Origin: Paenibacillus_F sp047238265
GTDB taxonomy: Bacteria > Bacillota > Bacilli > Paenibacillales > NBRC-103111
DNA: 64,000 nucleotides
Reading direction: 5' to 3'
Assembly (NCBI RefSeq): GCF_047238265.1
Contig: NZ_JBDFMM010000001.1
Coordinates: forward strand, 4,030,001-4,094,000
The position numbers and the translations under genes were made by a program. Below are positions 54,073 to 62,848 of this stretch, one piece after another (positions within the stretch are counted from its first letter, which is position 1; each line of letters opens with the position of its first letter). The notes beneath the pieces were generated by a model that saw nothing but the letters and a program-made list of their open reading frames with translations, had not been told where the DNA came from and did not search any database.

Positions 54073-56520
54073 TTATCCGACTACGATGTTGACGAGCTTG
54101 CCTTTTACGGCGATGATTTTACGGACGGTTTTGCCGGCGCTCAGCTCTTTTACTTTGTCGAGGCCAAGCGCGAGCTCCTGCATGCCCGCTTCGTCGAGGT
54201 CTTTGGCGACTTTTATGCGGTCGGCGATTTTGCCGTTCACTTGAACGACAATTTCCACCTCGTCGTCCACCGTCCAAGCCTCCTCGTATACCGGCCACGC
54301 TTCATACGTGATGGATCCGGTTCCGCCAAGCTTCTGCCACAGTTCTTCCGCAATGTGCGGAGCGAGCGGAGAAAGCATTTGGACAAAATGCTTCACGGCC
54401 GTTTTCGGCAGCGCTTCTGTCTTATAAGCTTCATTGACGAAAATCATCAGTTGGCTGATAGCGGTATTGAAACGGAGAGCTTCGAAATCTTCCGTAATTT
54501 TCTTGACGGTCCGGTGCCACGTGCGTTTAAACGCGTCTCCGCCGGCATTCTCGTCATCGGAAATTTTGCCGCTGAGTGCCCCGTTCTCGTCTACGAACAG
54601 ACGCCATACGCGGTTAAGGAAGCGGTAAGAGCCTTCCACGCCGTTGGTATTCCAAGGCTTCGTCGCTTCAAGCGGCCCCATGAACATTTCGTACATACGC
54701 AGAGTGTCGGCACCGAATTCATTGACGATATCGTCGGGATTCACCACGTTGCCGCGCGATTTGGACATTTTCTCCATATTCTCGCCGAGAATCATCCCTT
54801 GGTTGACGAGCTTGTGGAACGGCTCTTTCGTCTCGACCACTCCGAGATCGTAAAGCACTTTGTGCCAGAAGCGCGCGTAGAGCAGATGAAGAACCGCATG
54901 CTCCGCTCCGCCGATATAAAGATCGACCGGCAACCACTCTTTCTGCTTCTCGGGAGAGCAGATTTCATCGTTGTTGCGCGGATCGATAAAGCGCAGGTAA
55001 TACCAGCAGCTTCCCGCCCACTGCGGCATCGTATTCGTCTCGCGGCGGGCTTTCATGCCCGTTTCGGGATCGACCGTGTTTACCCAGTCTTCCACGTTGG
55101 CCAGCGGAGATTCGCCGGTTCCGGATGGCTTGATGTGCTCGACCTGCGGAAGCAGAAGCGGCAGCTGATCTTCCGGCACGGTTTTCATCGTTCCGTCTTC
55201 GAGATGGAGGATCGGAATCGGTTCGCCCCAATAGCGCTGACGGCTGAACAGCCAGTCGCGCAGGCGGTACGTGACTTTGCCTTTGCCCTTGCCGTTCTCT
55301 TCCAGCCACGTGATCATGGACGCGATAGCCTCTTCCTTGCCCATTCCGTCGATAAAGCCCGAATTCACGTGCGGTCCGTCTCCGTCATAAGCGGCTTCCT
55401 GCACGCTGCCGCCCTGTACGACTTCGACGATCGGCAGGTCGTACTGCTTGGCGAACTCCCAGTCACGTTCGTCGTGTCCCGGTACAGCCATGATGGCGCC
55501 TGTGCCGTAACCGGCCAGCACGTAGTCCGCGATCCAGATCGGCAGCTTGGCGCCGTTTACGGGGTTAACGGCATAAGCACCGGTAAACACGCCGGACTTT
55601 TCCTTGGCCAGATCCGTACGCTCAAGGTCGCTTTTGCGTGCGGCTTTTTCCTGGTACGCCGTCACGTCGGCGCTCTGACCGGACGTCGTAATTTTGGAAA
55701 CCAGGTCATGCTCCGGTGCCAGCACGCAGTAGGTCGCTCCGAAAAGCGTATCCGGACGGGTCGTAAAGACCGTCAGACTGTCGCCTTCATGCCCGTCGAT
55801 AGCGAAAGTGACTTCCGCCCCCTTGGATTTGCCGATCCAGTTGCGCTGCATATCCTTGATGCTTTCGGACCAGTCCAGCTCCTCCAGATCTTCCAAAAGC
55901 CGCTCGGCATACTCGGTAATCCGCAGCACCCATTGACGCATCGGCTTCCGGATGACGGGATGGTTTCCGCGTTCGCTCTTGCCGTCGATCACTTCTTCGT
56001 TGGCCAGAACGGTTCCGAGCGCGGGACACCAGTTTACGGGGACTTCGTCCACGTAAGCGAGGCCCTTTTTGTACAGCTGGATAAAAATCCATTGGGTCCA
56101 CTTGTAATACTCGGGGTCCGTTGTGGAAATTTCGCGCTCCCAATCGTACGAGAAACCAAGCGACTTGATCTGGCGGCGGAAATTCTCGATATTCTGCTTC
56201 GTAAATTCACGCGGGTCGTTGCCCGTATCGAGGGCGTACTGCTCGGCCGGCAGGCCGAAAGCATCCCAGCCCATCGGATGAAGCACGTTAAAGCCGCGCA
56301 TGCGCTTAAAGCGGGAAACGATGTCGGTAGCCGTGTATCCTTCCGGGTGGCCTACGTGAAGACCTGCGCCGGACGGATAAGGAAACATATCGAGCGCGTA
56401 AAATTTCGGTTTACCCGCTTCGTCCGATGTCCGGAAGGTTTGGTTGTCGTCCCAGTATTTTTGCCATTTAGGCTCGATTACCTGTGGGTTGTAGCCCTGT
56501 TGTTCTTTTTCATGTGCCAT
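54073..56520 (-). CDS. leuS: Leucine-tRNA ligase
   Basis: Class Ia synthetase charging tRNA-Leu. The 815-residue protein has the HIGH-type motif in PYPSGAGLHVGHPEG, the CP1 editing domain (TRPDTLFGATYCVLAPEH, VPGHDERDWEFAKQY), the WYYLRFIDPRN segment and KMSKSRGN. The bacterial length and order are normal. ATG 56520 (MAHEKEQQ) follows AGGAGGA; an in-frame ATG at 56556 lies inside the T-box terminator region. Expression is controlled by the T-box leader at 56555-56895. Confidence 0.98.
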   Translation of the reverse strand: MAHEKEQQGYNPQVIEPKWQKYWDDNQTFRTSDEAGKPKFYALDMFPYPSGAGLHVGHPEGYTATDIVSRFKRMRGFNVLHPMGWDAFGLPAEQYALDTGNDPREFTKQNIENFRRQIKSLGFSYDWEREISTTDPEYYKWTQWIFIQLYKKGLAYVDEVPVNWCPALGTVLANEEVIDGKSERGNHPVIRKPMRQWVLRITEYAERLLEDLEELDWSESIKDMQRNWIGKSKGAEVTFAIDGHEGDSLTVFTTRPDTLFGATYCVLAPEHDLVSKITTSGQSADVTAYQEKAARKSDLERTDLAKEKSGVFTGAYAVNPVNGAKLPIWIADYVLAGYGTGAIMAVPGHDERDWEFAKQYDLPIVEVVQGGSVQEAAYDGDGPHVNSGFIDGMGKEEAIASMITWLEENGKGKGKVTYRLRDWLFSRQRYWGEPIPILHLEDGTMKTVPEDQLPLLLPQVEHIKPSGTGESPLANVEDWVNTVDPETGMKARRETNTMPQWAGSCWYYLRFIDPRNNDEICSPEKQKEWLPVDLYIGGAEHAVLHLLYARFWHKVLYDLGVVETKEPFHKLVNQGMILGENMEKMSKSRGNVVNPDDIVNEFGADTLRMYEMFMGPLEATKPWNTNGVEGSYRFLNRVWRLFVDENGALSGKISDDENAGGDAFKRTWHRTVKKITEDFEALRFNTAISQLMIFVNEAYKTEALPKTAVKHFVQMLSPLAPHIAEELWQKLGGTGSITYEAWPVYEEAWTVDDEVEIVVQVNGKIADRIKVAKDLDEAGMQELALGLDKVKELSAGKTVRKIIAVKGKLVNIVVG

Positions 56521-56554
56521 GTGTGTAGGTCCTCCTGACGTTATCATCGCAACC

Positions 56555-56895
56555 AAAAAACCTCCCGTCTCTAGCTCTTACGGCTAGGGACGAGAGGTTG
56601 TATATTCCCCGTGGTACCACCCTAGTTAACAAGCGGCATGCTTTGCCGGTTGTTCACTCAAGTCCCTTAACGCGGGCTAAACGGTCCGGTTACTGGGCAG
56701 TACATCTTCGCTTCCGTCCGGCTTCCTGCCGGATGACAGGCACAGCTGCAAGGAAACGGCCGTACTGCGGTTCGCCTTCCGGCTCGGAGGTGAGCTCGCC
56801 TTCATCATGTACCGGCTTCCACCGACCGCCGGTTCTCTGTAAACATGCGTGCAAAGGGATGATCCTCTTCATAGCTGGTGCGATTACACAAATTT
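56555..56895 (-). promoter_or_regulatory. T-box riboswitch (leucine) controlling leuS
   Basis: The minus strand contains the T-box sequence AGGGTGGTACCACGGGG (56607-56623), stem I features (AGAGAACCGGCGGTCGG, then GGTGGAAGCCGG) and a specifier region GCGAG-CTC-ACCTCC in which CTC (56792-56794) is a leucine codon. It is followed by a terminator (56555-56599): AACCTC...GAGGTT with a T-run. Uncharged tRNA-Leu would favour the antiterminator and leuS expression. Confidence 0.95.
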
Positions 56896-56901
56896 GTAAT
56901 G

Positions 56902-56931
56902 ATTATAGGCAATATCGAAGCTCTTTGTCAA
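56902..56931 (-). promoter_or_regulatory. SigA promoter of the leuS T-box leader
   Basis: Perfect TTGACA (56926-56931) and TATAAT (56902-56907) hexamers with an 18-base spacer, 14 bp after the yqeM stop. Confidence 0.9.
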
Positions 56932-56945
56932 GTAAAGCGCCCTTT

Positions 56946-57734
56946 TTAGGCCAGAGGCTTGCGGGCCGCGTAAAAAAACCGGCGGGAATCCGGCGAAATC
57001 TCCGCATTCCACTCAAAATCAGCGGAAATCCGGATGTCCGCGAAGCCTGCCGCCTTCAGCCTTTCCGTCAGCCAGCGCGGGTCGTACGCACGCTGTCTGT
57101 GAGTCTCTTCGATGCGCCGGAAAAGCGGCTCCCCGCCTCGTGTGGACGAAGCGTCCTCACGGACGAAAATCGTCAGCGCGTGCTCGATTTCCGTCCGTTC
57201 CTCGTCGAGCTCGCAGGTCCACAAGTACGCCACATCCTCTTCGTCGAAGACGAAAGGCTGCAGGGAAGCGTACTCTTCGAACTGGGCCGGGCTGTGGACA
57301 TCGAACAGCAGGACGCCGCCGCCCCGCAGCCCCCGGTAAGCCTGCTCCAGGGCTTCAATTATCTCCTCTTCTTCGAGGAGATAATTGAAGCAGTCGCAGA
57401 AGGAGATGACCGCGTCCGCCTGCTCGGGCAGTTCCCAGTCGCGCATGTCCTGCTGCAGCCAAAGGATGTCCGGCTTCGCGCCGTTAGCGGCCTCTTCTTC
57501 GGCTTTGTGCCGGGCGACGGCCAGCATATCGTCAGACAAGTCGATTCCGACGACTTTGCAGCCGAGCTTCGCGAGCGGCACGGCAATGTTTCCCGTGCCG
57601 CAGCCGAGATCGACAACGGTTTCCGGACGGAGGCCGTAAGCCTCCCAGGCCTGCCGGGCGTAGGAAATCCATGCCTCGTACGGCATGTCCTCCATCAGCC
57701 GGTCGTACGTATAAGCAAAATCACGGTACGACAT
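56946..57734 (-). CDS. yqeM: Class I SAM-dependent methyltransferase YqeM
   Basis: A 262-residue Rossmann methyltransferase. VVDLGCGTGNIAVPLAKLGCKVVGIDLSDDML holds SAM motif I and the acidic loop, AVISFCDCFNYLLEEEEI is motif IV, and the C-terminus ends with WNAEISPDSRRFFYAARK. Substrate unknown. ATG 57734 (MSYRDFAY) follows AGAGGAG and lies one base after the cvfB stop. No terminator separates it from the leuS T-box leader. Confidence 0.9.
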   Translation of the reverse strand: MSYRDFAYTYDRLMEDMPYEAWISYARQAWEAYGLRPETVVDLGCGTGNIAVPLAKLGCKVVGIDLSDDMLAVARHKAEEEAANGAKPDILWLQQDMRDWELPEQADAVISFCDCFNYLLEEEEIIEALEQAYRGLRGGGVLLFDVHSPAQFEEYASLQPFVFDEEDVAYLWTCELDEERTEIEHALTIFVREDASSTRGGEPLFRRIEETHRQRAYDPRWLTERLKAAGFADIRISADFEWNAEISPDSRRFFYAARKPLA

Positions 57735-57735
57735 G

Positions 57736-58620
57736 TCAGTTCTCCTCTTGCTTGAGATACGTCCAGTTTTCTTCTTGGTACACCAGGCCATCCTTCATCA
57801 GCTTGCCGAGCGCGCGTTTGAAAGCGGACTTGCTGATGCCGAACTTGGATTTGATCAAATCCGCCTCGGTCTGGTCCGAATAAGGCATGGCGCCGCCCGG
57901 ACGTTCGCGCAGAACCGCCAGCACCCGCTCGGCGTCTTCGTCCCGTCCTTTTTCCTTCGGCTGCCGCATCGACAAATTCACGCGTCCGTCTTCACGGATA
58001 TACGTGACGCGTACGCTGACTTCCTCACCGACTCTGAGCAGGCGCGAGCGCTCCGCAGAGGGAATCAGTCCGATGACGCCGAAGCCGACGACTCCGCCGT
58101 CGCAAACGACGAACGTTCCCATTTGCAGCGGTTTGTACACGCGCGCGTCCAGCCACTGGTTTCTCCACGCCTGCGGGGCCGGAAAACATTTTTCAGAGAG
58201 AACGTCTTCTCCCGCAAGCCGGGCAACCAGTCTTCCCTGGCGGTCGTGGTCCATCGTCACGAAGACTTTGTCTCCCACTTGAGGGCGGAGCTCGTCAAGC
58301 TCCGGCATTTCCTTGAACGGCAGAAGAAGATTCCGGCCGATTCCCATTTCCAGAAAGGCCCCGAAGCGCGGATGAAGGTCCACAACCTCAAGCAGAGCCA
58401 GCTCTCCCAGAAGCAGCATCGGCCGGTTCATCGTGGCCGCCATGCGGTCTTCCGTGTCGTAATAGATGAAAACCTCGGCCTGCTGGCCGGCTTTCAGTTT
58501 CCGGTTCGTTTCCGCGTACGGGAGCAGTACTTCCCGTTCTCCGTCGGTTACGAAATAACCGTACGGCGATACTTCTCTCGTTACGTCAAGCGTGACGAGA
58601 GTTCCCGCTTCCAGACTCAT
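57736..58620 (-). CDS. cvfB: CvfB-family S1 RNA-binding protein
   Basis: A 294-residue protein of the CvfB/YitL family, RNA-binding regulators linked to virulence-factor expression in Staphylococcus. S1-type domains are seen at the N-terminus (TLVTLDVTREVSPYGYFVTDGEREVLLPY), in the middle (LGELALLEVVDLHPRFGAFLEMGIGRNLLLPF) and at about 145-220. The C-terminal winged helix has SKFGISKSAFKRALGKLMKDGLV. ATG 58620 overlaps the rsfS stop by 4 bp. In B. subtilis this gene is not in the yqe cluster. Confidence 0.9.
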   Translation of the reverse strand: MSLEAGTLVTLDVTREVSPYGYFVTDGEREVLLPYAETNRKLKAGQQAEVFIYYDTEDRMAATMNRPMLLLGELALLEVVDLHPRFGAFLEMGIGRNLLLPFKEMPELDELRPQVGDKVFVTMDHDRQGRLVARLAGEDVLSEKCFPAPQAWRNQWLDARVYKPLQMGTFVVCDGGVVGFGVIGLIPSAERSRLLRVGEEVSVRVTYIREDGRVNLSMRQPKEKGRDEDAERVLAVLRERPGGAMPYSDQTEADLIKSKFGISKSAFKRALGKLMKDGLVYQEENWTYLKQEEN

Positions 58621-58964
58621 ACGCGTTCCACAACCCTTGCGTCCGACCAGAGACGCTCGATATTGTAATATTCACGGTCGTCCCTGTGGAATACGTGGAC
58701 AACGACATCCCCCAGATCCACAAGTATCCAGCGTGCGGTATCGTAACCTTCAAGACCGCGGACGGTAACGCCGTGCTCATCCGCTTTTTTGCGGATTTCC
58801 GTAGCGATGGCCTGTACCTGTGTTTCCGAGTTCCCGTTGCAAATCACGAAATAATCGGCCACCAGGGAAATTTCCTGAAGGTCCAGAGCCACCACGTTAA
58901 TGGCTTTCTTGTCTTCCGCCGCATCCACAACCAGATTCATCAATTGTTCCGGATTTACTTTCAT
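58617..58964 (-). CDS. rsfS: Ribosome silencing factor RsfS
   Basis: RsfS binds L14 of the large subunit and blocks joining with the 30S when nutrients are low. The 115-residue protein has DLQEISLVADYFVICNGNSETQVQAIATEI and the conserved EGYDTARWILVDLGDVVVHVFHRDDREYYNIERLW. AAGGAGGATG lies before ATG 58964. It is coupled to cvfB by a 4-bp overlap and follows yqeK after 145 bp. Confidence 0.96.
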   Translation of the reverse strand: MKVNPEQLMNLVVDAAEDKKAINVVALDLQEISLVADYFVICNGNSETQVQAIATEIRKKADEHGVTVRGLEGYDTARWILVDLGDVVVHVFHRDDREYYNIERLWSDARVVERV

Positions 58965-59109
58965 CCCATCATCCTCCTTCTCGCTGGACGGTTTTTGAGA
59001 CCGATCACGTTAGCCAGCATGTACATCCTCTATTAAATTCCGTTCGGTATCATTTTGTTCGTTAATTCCGTTCATCCAATCAAATGTCAAAAGGACTTAT
59101 TACCCAGTA

Positions 59110-59676
59110 TTACACGTCTAATTCGAGGACTAAACGGTTGCGCGTCAGCACGGTGAGCGGGTAAATACGCTTGCCCTTCTGCAGAAGAAACGAAAGCGTA
59201 GAGTCGAAACCGGCCAGCAGAGCCCGCTCCAGACTCGTTTCCGCCAGTTCGCGGATTTTATCCACACCTGGAAAATCTCTACCGGGCTCCATGTAATCGG
59301 CCAGGCACACGACCTTCTCCAGGACGGACATGTTTTCCCTGCCGGAAGTATGGTAGCGGATCGCATTCAGCACATCTTCATCCTTCACGCCGAACCGGGT
59401 GGAAGCGATCCAAGCTCCGGCATGAGCATGCCACATCTCTTTGTCGAAGGACAAGACGTCCGTCTGAAACCCGCTTTCGCGAATCGCGCCGGCCTGCTTC
59501 TCTACGGGCCAGTATTTGCACACATCGTGCAAAATCGCGGCCGTATCCGCTTTTTCCTCATCCGCGCCGAACCGGCGGGCCAGGATAACGGCGGTTTCCA
59601 TGACGCCGAGAGTATGCCGCCACCGTTTTTCGGGCATTTCCTCTTTTACAGTCTTCATCATCTCTTCACGATTCAT
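59110..59676 (-). CDS. yqeK: HD-domain nucleotidase YqeK (Ap4A hydrolase family)
   Basis: A 188-residue HD-domain protein; relatives hydrolyse diadenosine tetraphosphate symmetrically. RWRHTLGV, AILHDVCKYWP (the HD pair), HAHAGAWIA, IRYHTSGRENMSVLEKVVCLADYMEPGRDFPGV match the YqeK pattern of metal ligands. ATG 59676 (MNREEMMKTV) lies inside nadD with an 11-bp overlap, using GAAGGGATGGG. The open frame further upstream to 59835 is antiparallel in phase to nadD and is discounted. Confidence 0.93.
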   Translation of the reverse strand: MNREEMMKTVKEEMPEKRWRHTLGVMETAVILARRFGADEEKADTAAILHDVCKYWPVEKQAGAIRESGFQTDVLSFDKEMWHAHAGAWIASTRFGVKDEDVLNAIRYHTSGRENMSVLEKVVCLADYMEPGRDFPGVDKIRELAETSLERALLAGFDSTLSFLLQKGKRIYPLTVLTRNRLVLELDV

Positions 59677-60253
59677 ACAAACCCATCCCTTCGATATAAT
59701 CGTGTACGGGAGCCGTGACGAGATAGCGGACGGTACGGCCTTCCCGCCTCCGGTTCCGGATATCCGTGGAGGAAATATCGAGCAGCGGCATCGGAGCCAG
59801 ACGGACACCCTCCCGGATGAACTCCGGCAGCGCATCCGGATGAAGCTCGAAGCCCGGCCTTTGAAGACCGATGAAACCGATCATCTTCATGATCTCTCCG
59901 ATATCACGCCACTTGGGCAAATACTCGACCATATCGGCTCCGATGATGTAGTAAAATTCGTGCTCCGGGTAAAGAACTTTCAGCTCCCGGATCGTATCGA
60001 CTGAGTATGAAACCCCGCCTTTCCGGAGCTCATGATCGAACGGACGGAAAGCGGGATTGTCCGACACGGCGCGGCATACCATCTCCCAGCGCTGCCCGGC
60101 CGAAGCCTTGGGAGCGTTCGGTTTATGCGGCGGCACGTTGGCGGGCATATACCACACTTCATCCAGCCCGCAGGCGGCACGGGCGCATTCGCCCGCAACC
60201 AGGTGGCCGGTATGCACCGGATCGAAGGTCCCGCCCATGATTCCTATCCGCAT
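59666..60253 (-). CDS. nadD: Nicotinate-nucleotide adenylyltransferase
   Basis: NadD adenylates nicotinate mononucleotide in NAD synthesis. The 195-residue protein has MRIGIMGGTFDPVHTGHL with the nucleotidyltransferase TxGH motif, ANVPPHKP, YYIIGADM and ISSTDIRNRRREGRTVRYLV. GGAGGAGGTGG lies before ATG 60253. The 3' end overlaps yqeK by 11 bp. Confidence 0.97.
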   Translation of the reverse strand: MRIGIMGGTFDPVHTGHLVAGECARAACGLDEVWYMPANVPPHKPNAPKASAGQRWEMVCRAVSDNPAFRPFDHELRKGGVSYSVDTIRELKVLYPEHEFYYIIGADMVEYLPKWRDIGEIMKMIGFIGLQRPGFELHPDALPEFIREGVRLAPMPLLDISSTDIRNRRREGRTVRYLVTAPVHDYIEGMGLYES

Positions 60254-60387
60254 GTCGCCACCTCCTCCGGCGGTCCGCCGTGATTTTTCACCGGGTCCGG
60301 TGCCATAAGGGCTGCTGCCGTCCCGTAAATTCATTTTAAAGCCGGCAGCCGGTCCGGTCCGGTATTTTTACCGGTTGTACCCGTCGT

Positions 60388-60684
60388 TTAGGACTTCGGC
60401 AGCTCGATCTGTTTGTTATCGCGCGATTCTTTATAAAGCACTATCGTGCGGCCGATAACCTGAACCACTTCGGCGTCCGCGCCTTCCGCCAGTTCTCTGG
60501 CAACTTCCTTGCAGTCGGCCTCATAGTTGTTGAGTACCGAGATTTTCATTAATTCGCGAACCTCGATCGCTTCCACGATGTGCTGGATCAAGTGCTCGTT
60601 CACTCCGCCTTTGCCTACTTGGAAGACCGGGTTCAAATGGTGCGCCAGTGAGCGCAGATGTCTCTTTTGTTTTCCTGTTAGCAT
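60388..60684 (-). CDS. yhbY: YhbY-family ribosome assembly RNA-binding protein
   Basis: A 98-residue CRM-domain protein associated with pre-50S particles (YqeI in B. subtilis). MLTGKQKRHLRSLAHHLNPVFQVGKGGVNE supplies the GxxG loop as GKGG, and LIQHIVEAIEVRELMKISVLNN follows. The start ATG 60684 has GAGGGAA upstream. It begins 14 bp after the aroE stop. The nadD start is 134 bp further on. Confidence 0.94.
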   Translation of the reverse strand: MLTGKQKRHLRSLAHHLNPVFQVGKGGVNEHLIQHIVEAIEVRELMKISVLNNYEADCKEVARELAEGADAEVVQVIGRTIVLYKESRDNKQIELPKS

Positions 60685-60698
60685 AACTTCTGATTCCC

Positions 60699-61568
60699 TC
60701 AATTCCCGATAAATGATTGCTCTACGGCCTGCCGCATCGCCGCTGCAGGCGCAGGGACGCCGGTCCAGTATTCGAACGCGTAGGCCCCCTGATAAATAAA
60801 CATGCCGAGTCCGCCGTGTGTGACGGCCCCTCTCGCTTTGGCTTCTTTTAAAAACCGGGTTTCCAGCGGGTTGTAAACGAGATCGCTGACAATCGCGCCT
60901 TCCCGGAGCCGGTGACCGTCCAGATCCAGAGGCATCTCTTCGATATTCGGGTACATGCCCGAAGAAGTCGAGTTGATGATCAGATCCGCGTCACTGATAA
61001 TGTTTCCTAATTCGTCAAGGCCCATGCCGACGGCACTCGTTTCGGAGCGGACGGCAGCGGCGAGCTCCCCGGCTTTCTCCGCCGTCCGGTTGGCGATCGC
61101 GATAAACGAAATGCCTTCCTTCGCCAGCGCATAGGAAATCCCCCGGGCCGCTCCGCCCGCGCCGATCAGCAGCACTTTTTTGCCGCGGAGATCCAGGCCC
61201 GTTTCTTCTTTAAGCGAACGGACATACCCGATCCCGTCCGTGTTGTAGCCGATCAGTTTGCCGCCGCGGTTGACGACGGTGTTGACGGCGCCCAGGGCTT
61301 GTGCGTCCGCATCAATCTCATCGAGGTACTGCATCACGTTGACTTTATGCGGAATCGTTACGTTGACTCCGCCGAAACCGAGCGCGCGTATGCCGGCAAC
61401 GGCCTCCTCCAGCTGCCCCGGCAGCACGTGAAATGCGGTGTACGCCCCGTTGATGCCCGTTTCGCCGAAGGCCCGGTTCATCATAACCGGAGAGCGGGAG
61501 TGCCTCACGGGATCTCCGAATACTCCGTACAGAATCGTACCGCTGTCCAAAGACGGCTTGTTACCCAT
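60699..61568 (-). CDS. aroE: Shikimate dehydrogenase (NADP+)
   Basis: AroE reduces 3-dehydroshikimate in aromatic amino-acid synthesis. The 289-residue protein has the substrate site VRHSRSPVMMNRAF, NVTIPHK with the catalytic Lys, NTVVNRGGKLIGYNTDGIG with the catalytic Asp, the cofactor loop LIGAGGAARG followed by IANRTAEKAGEL, and NSTSSGMYP. GGGGGAGA precedes ATG 61568. It stands between yqeH and yhbY, as in Bacillus. Confidence 0.97.
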   Translation of the reverse strand: MGNKPSLDSGTILYGVFGDPVRHSRSPVMMNRAFGETGINGAYTAFHVLPGQLEEAVAGIRALGFGGVNVTIPHKVNVMQYLDEIDADAQALGAVNTVVNRGGKLIGYNTDGIGYVRSLKEETGLDLRGKKVLLIGAGGAARGISYALAKEGISFIAIANRTAEKAGELAAAVRSETSAVGMGLDELGNIISDADLIINSTSSGMYPNIEEMPLDLDGHRLREGAIVSDLVYNPLETRFLKEAKARGAVTHGGLGMFIYQGAYAFEYWTGVPAPAAAMRQAVEQSFIGN

Positions 61569-61644
61569 GGTCGGTCTCTCCCCCGTGCAATGTTTATATG
61601 CCCGACTTTTACAGACGAAAAGTCCCTGAACCTTGTCGGGTCCG

Positions 61645-62760
61645 TTAAATAAGCGAATCGCGCTGGACGATTTTTACGCCTTTCGGCACATGAACGGCCA
61701 GTTCCGCGCCCGCTTCGCTGTTGATTTTGATCCAGCCGAGGCCGGAGATCAGCACATCGAGCTTTTTGCCTTTCGAAATGTGAATCGTCTGTTTGACGAG
61801 CGGAGGAAGCTCTTCCAGATCTTTCGCCGCAGGCGGGACAAGTAGAGTCCCTTTGTGGTTCGCGTACAGCTCGTCCGCTTTTTCCAATTTGGTGCGATGG
61901 ATGGGAACGGCTCCCGAAGAGTAGATCGTAAAGGACTGGCGCTCGCCGCGGACAAAATCAAACCGGGCCAGCGATCCGAAAAACAGGGTTTGTCCTTCGT
62001 TCAATTGATACACCATGGGCTTAAGCGGCTTGTTCGGCATCAGCTTGCCCAGATCTTTCTTGGAGACAAGCTCCGTCAGCCGGTGCTTGTACACGATTCC
62101 CGGGGTATCGATAATAAAATGTCCGTCATCGAGCGGAATTTCGACCATATCAAGTGTCGTGCCGGGATATTGGGAAGTGGTGAGCTCCGAATCCAGATCG
62201 CTGTAATCGGAAATAAGCCGGTTGATGAGCGTGGATTTGCCCACGTTGGTCGCTCCGACGACGTAGACATCTTTGCCGTTACGGTGCTCGTCCACCGCCT
62301 GAAGAACCCGGTCGAATCCCATGTTCTTCTTGGCGCTGCAAAGGACAACCTCCACAACCTTCAAGCCTTGTTCCTTGGCCTGCTTGCGGACCCAGTTCAC
62401 GATCCGGTTCCAGTTGGTCACTTTCGGAAGCAGATCGATTTTGTTGACGACCAGCACGATCGGATTGCCTCCGACGAAACGGGCCAGACCGCTGATCAAA
62501 CTGCCTTCGAAGTCGAAAATATCGACGATATTGATGACGAGCGCTTCTTTGTGCCCCACATGCCCGAGCAGCTTCAGAAAATCGTCCTGGTTGAGCGTAA
62601 TGCTCGATGCTTCATTATAGTTCTTGATGCGGAAACAGCGCTGGCAAATAACCGGTTCCTTCTCGAGAGCCTGCGCGGGGATGTACCCGAGCGCCTGAGG
62701 ATCTTCGAGCTGAAGCTTGACACCGCAGCCTCCGCAATGGATAACTTCTTCCTGGGTCAT
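61645..62760 (-). CDS. yqeH: Circularly permuted ribosome-assembly GTPase YqeH
   Basis: YqeH helps build the 30S subunit. The 371-residue protein has a zinc finger (CGGCG...CQRC, residues 9-42) and GTPase motifs in permuted order: G4 NKIDLLPK, G5 CSAKKNMG, G1 GATNVGKSTL, G2/G3 region with YPGTTLDMVEIP and DTPGIV. A C-terminal TRAP-like RNA-binding domain follows. AAGGAGGA lies directly before ATG 62760. Confidence 0.97.
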   Translation of the reverse strand: MTQEEVIHCGGCGVKLQLEDPQALGYIPAQALEKEPVICQRCFRIKNYNEASSITLNQDDFLKLLGHVGHKEALVINIVDIFDFEGSLISGLARFVGGNPIVLVVNKIDLLPKVTNWNRIVNWVRKQAKEQGLKVVEVVLCSAKKNMGFDRVLQAVDEHRNGKDVYVVGATNVGKSTLINRLISDYSDLDSELTTSQYPGTTLDMVEIPLDDGHFIIDTPGIVYKHRLTELVSKKDLGKLMPNKPLKPMVYQLNEGQTLFFGSLARFDFVRGERQSFTIYSSGAVPIHRTKLEKADELYANHKGTLLVPPAAKDLEELPPLVKQTIHISKGKKLDVLISGLGWIKINSEAGAELAVHVPKGVKIVQRDSLI

Positions 62761-62848
62761 GAATCCTCCTTAAAATTAAACGGCGGGAGCTTCCCGTCAA
62801 GCGTTGTTCTCCCGCAAGCAAAGTGAAGCTTTCCCGTGAAGGAAAGCT

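Noticed and set aside
54241..56538. 765-codon open frame on the plus strand opposite leuS
   Set aside because: It mirrors the leuS codons in a GC-rich genome, has no ribosome-binding site and gives an Arg/His-rich product without domains; leuS is certain.
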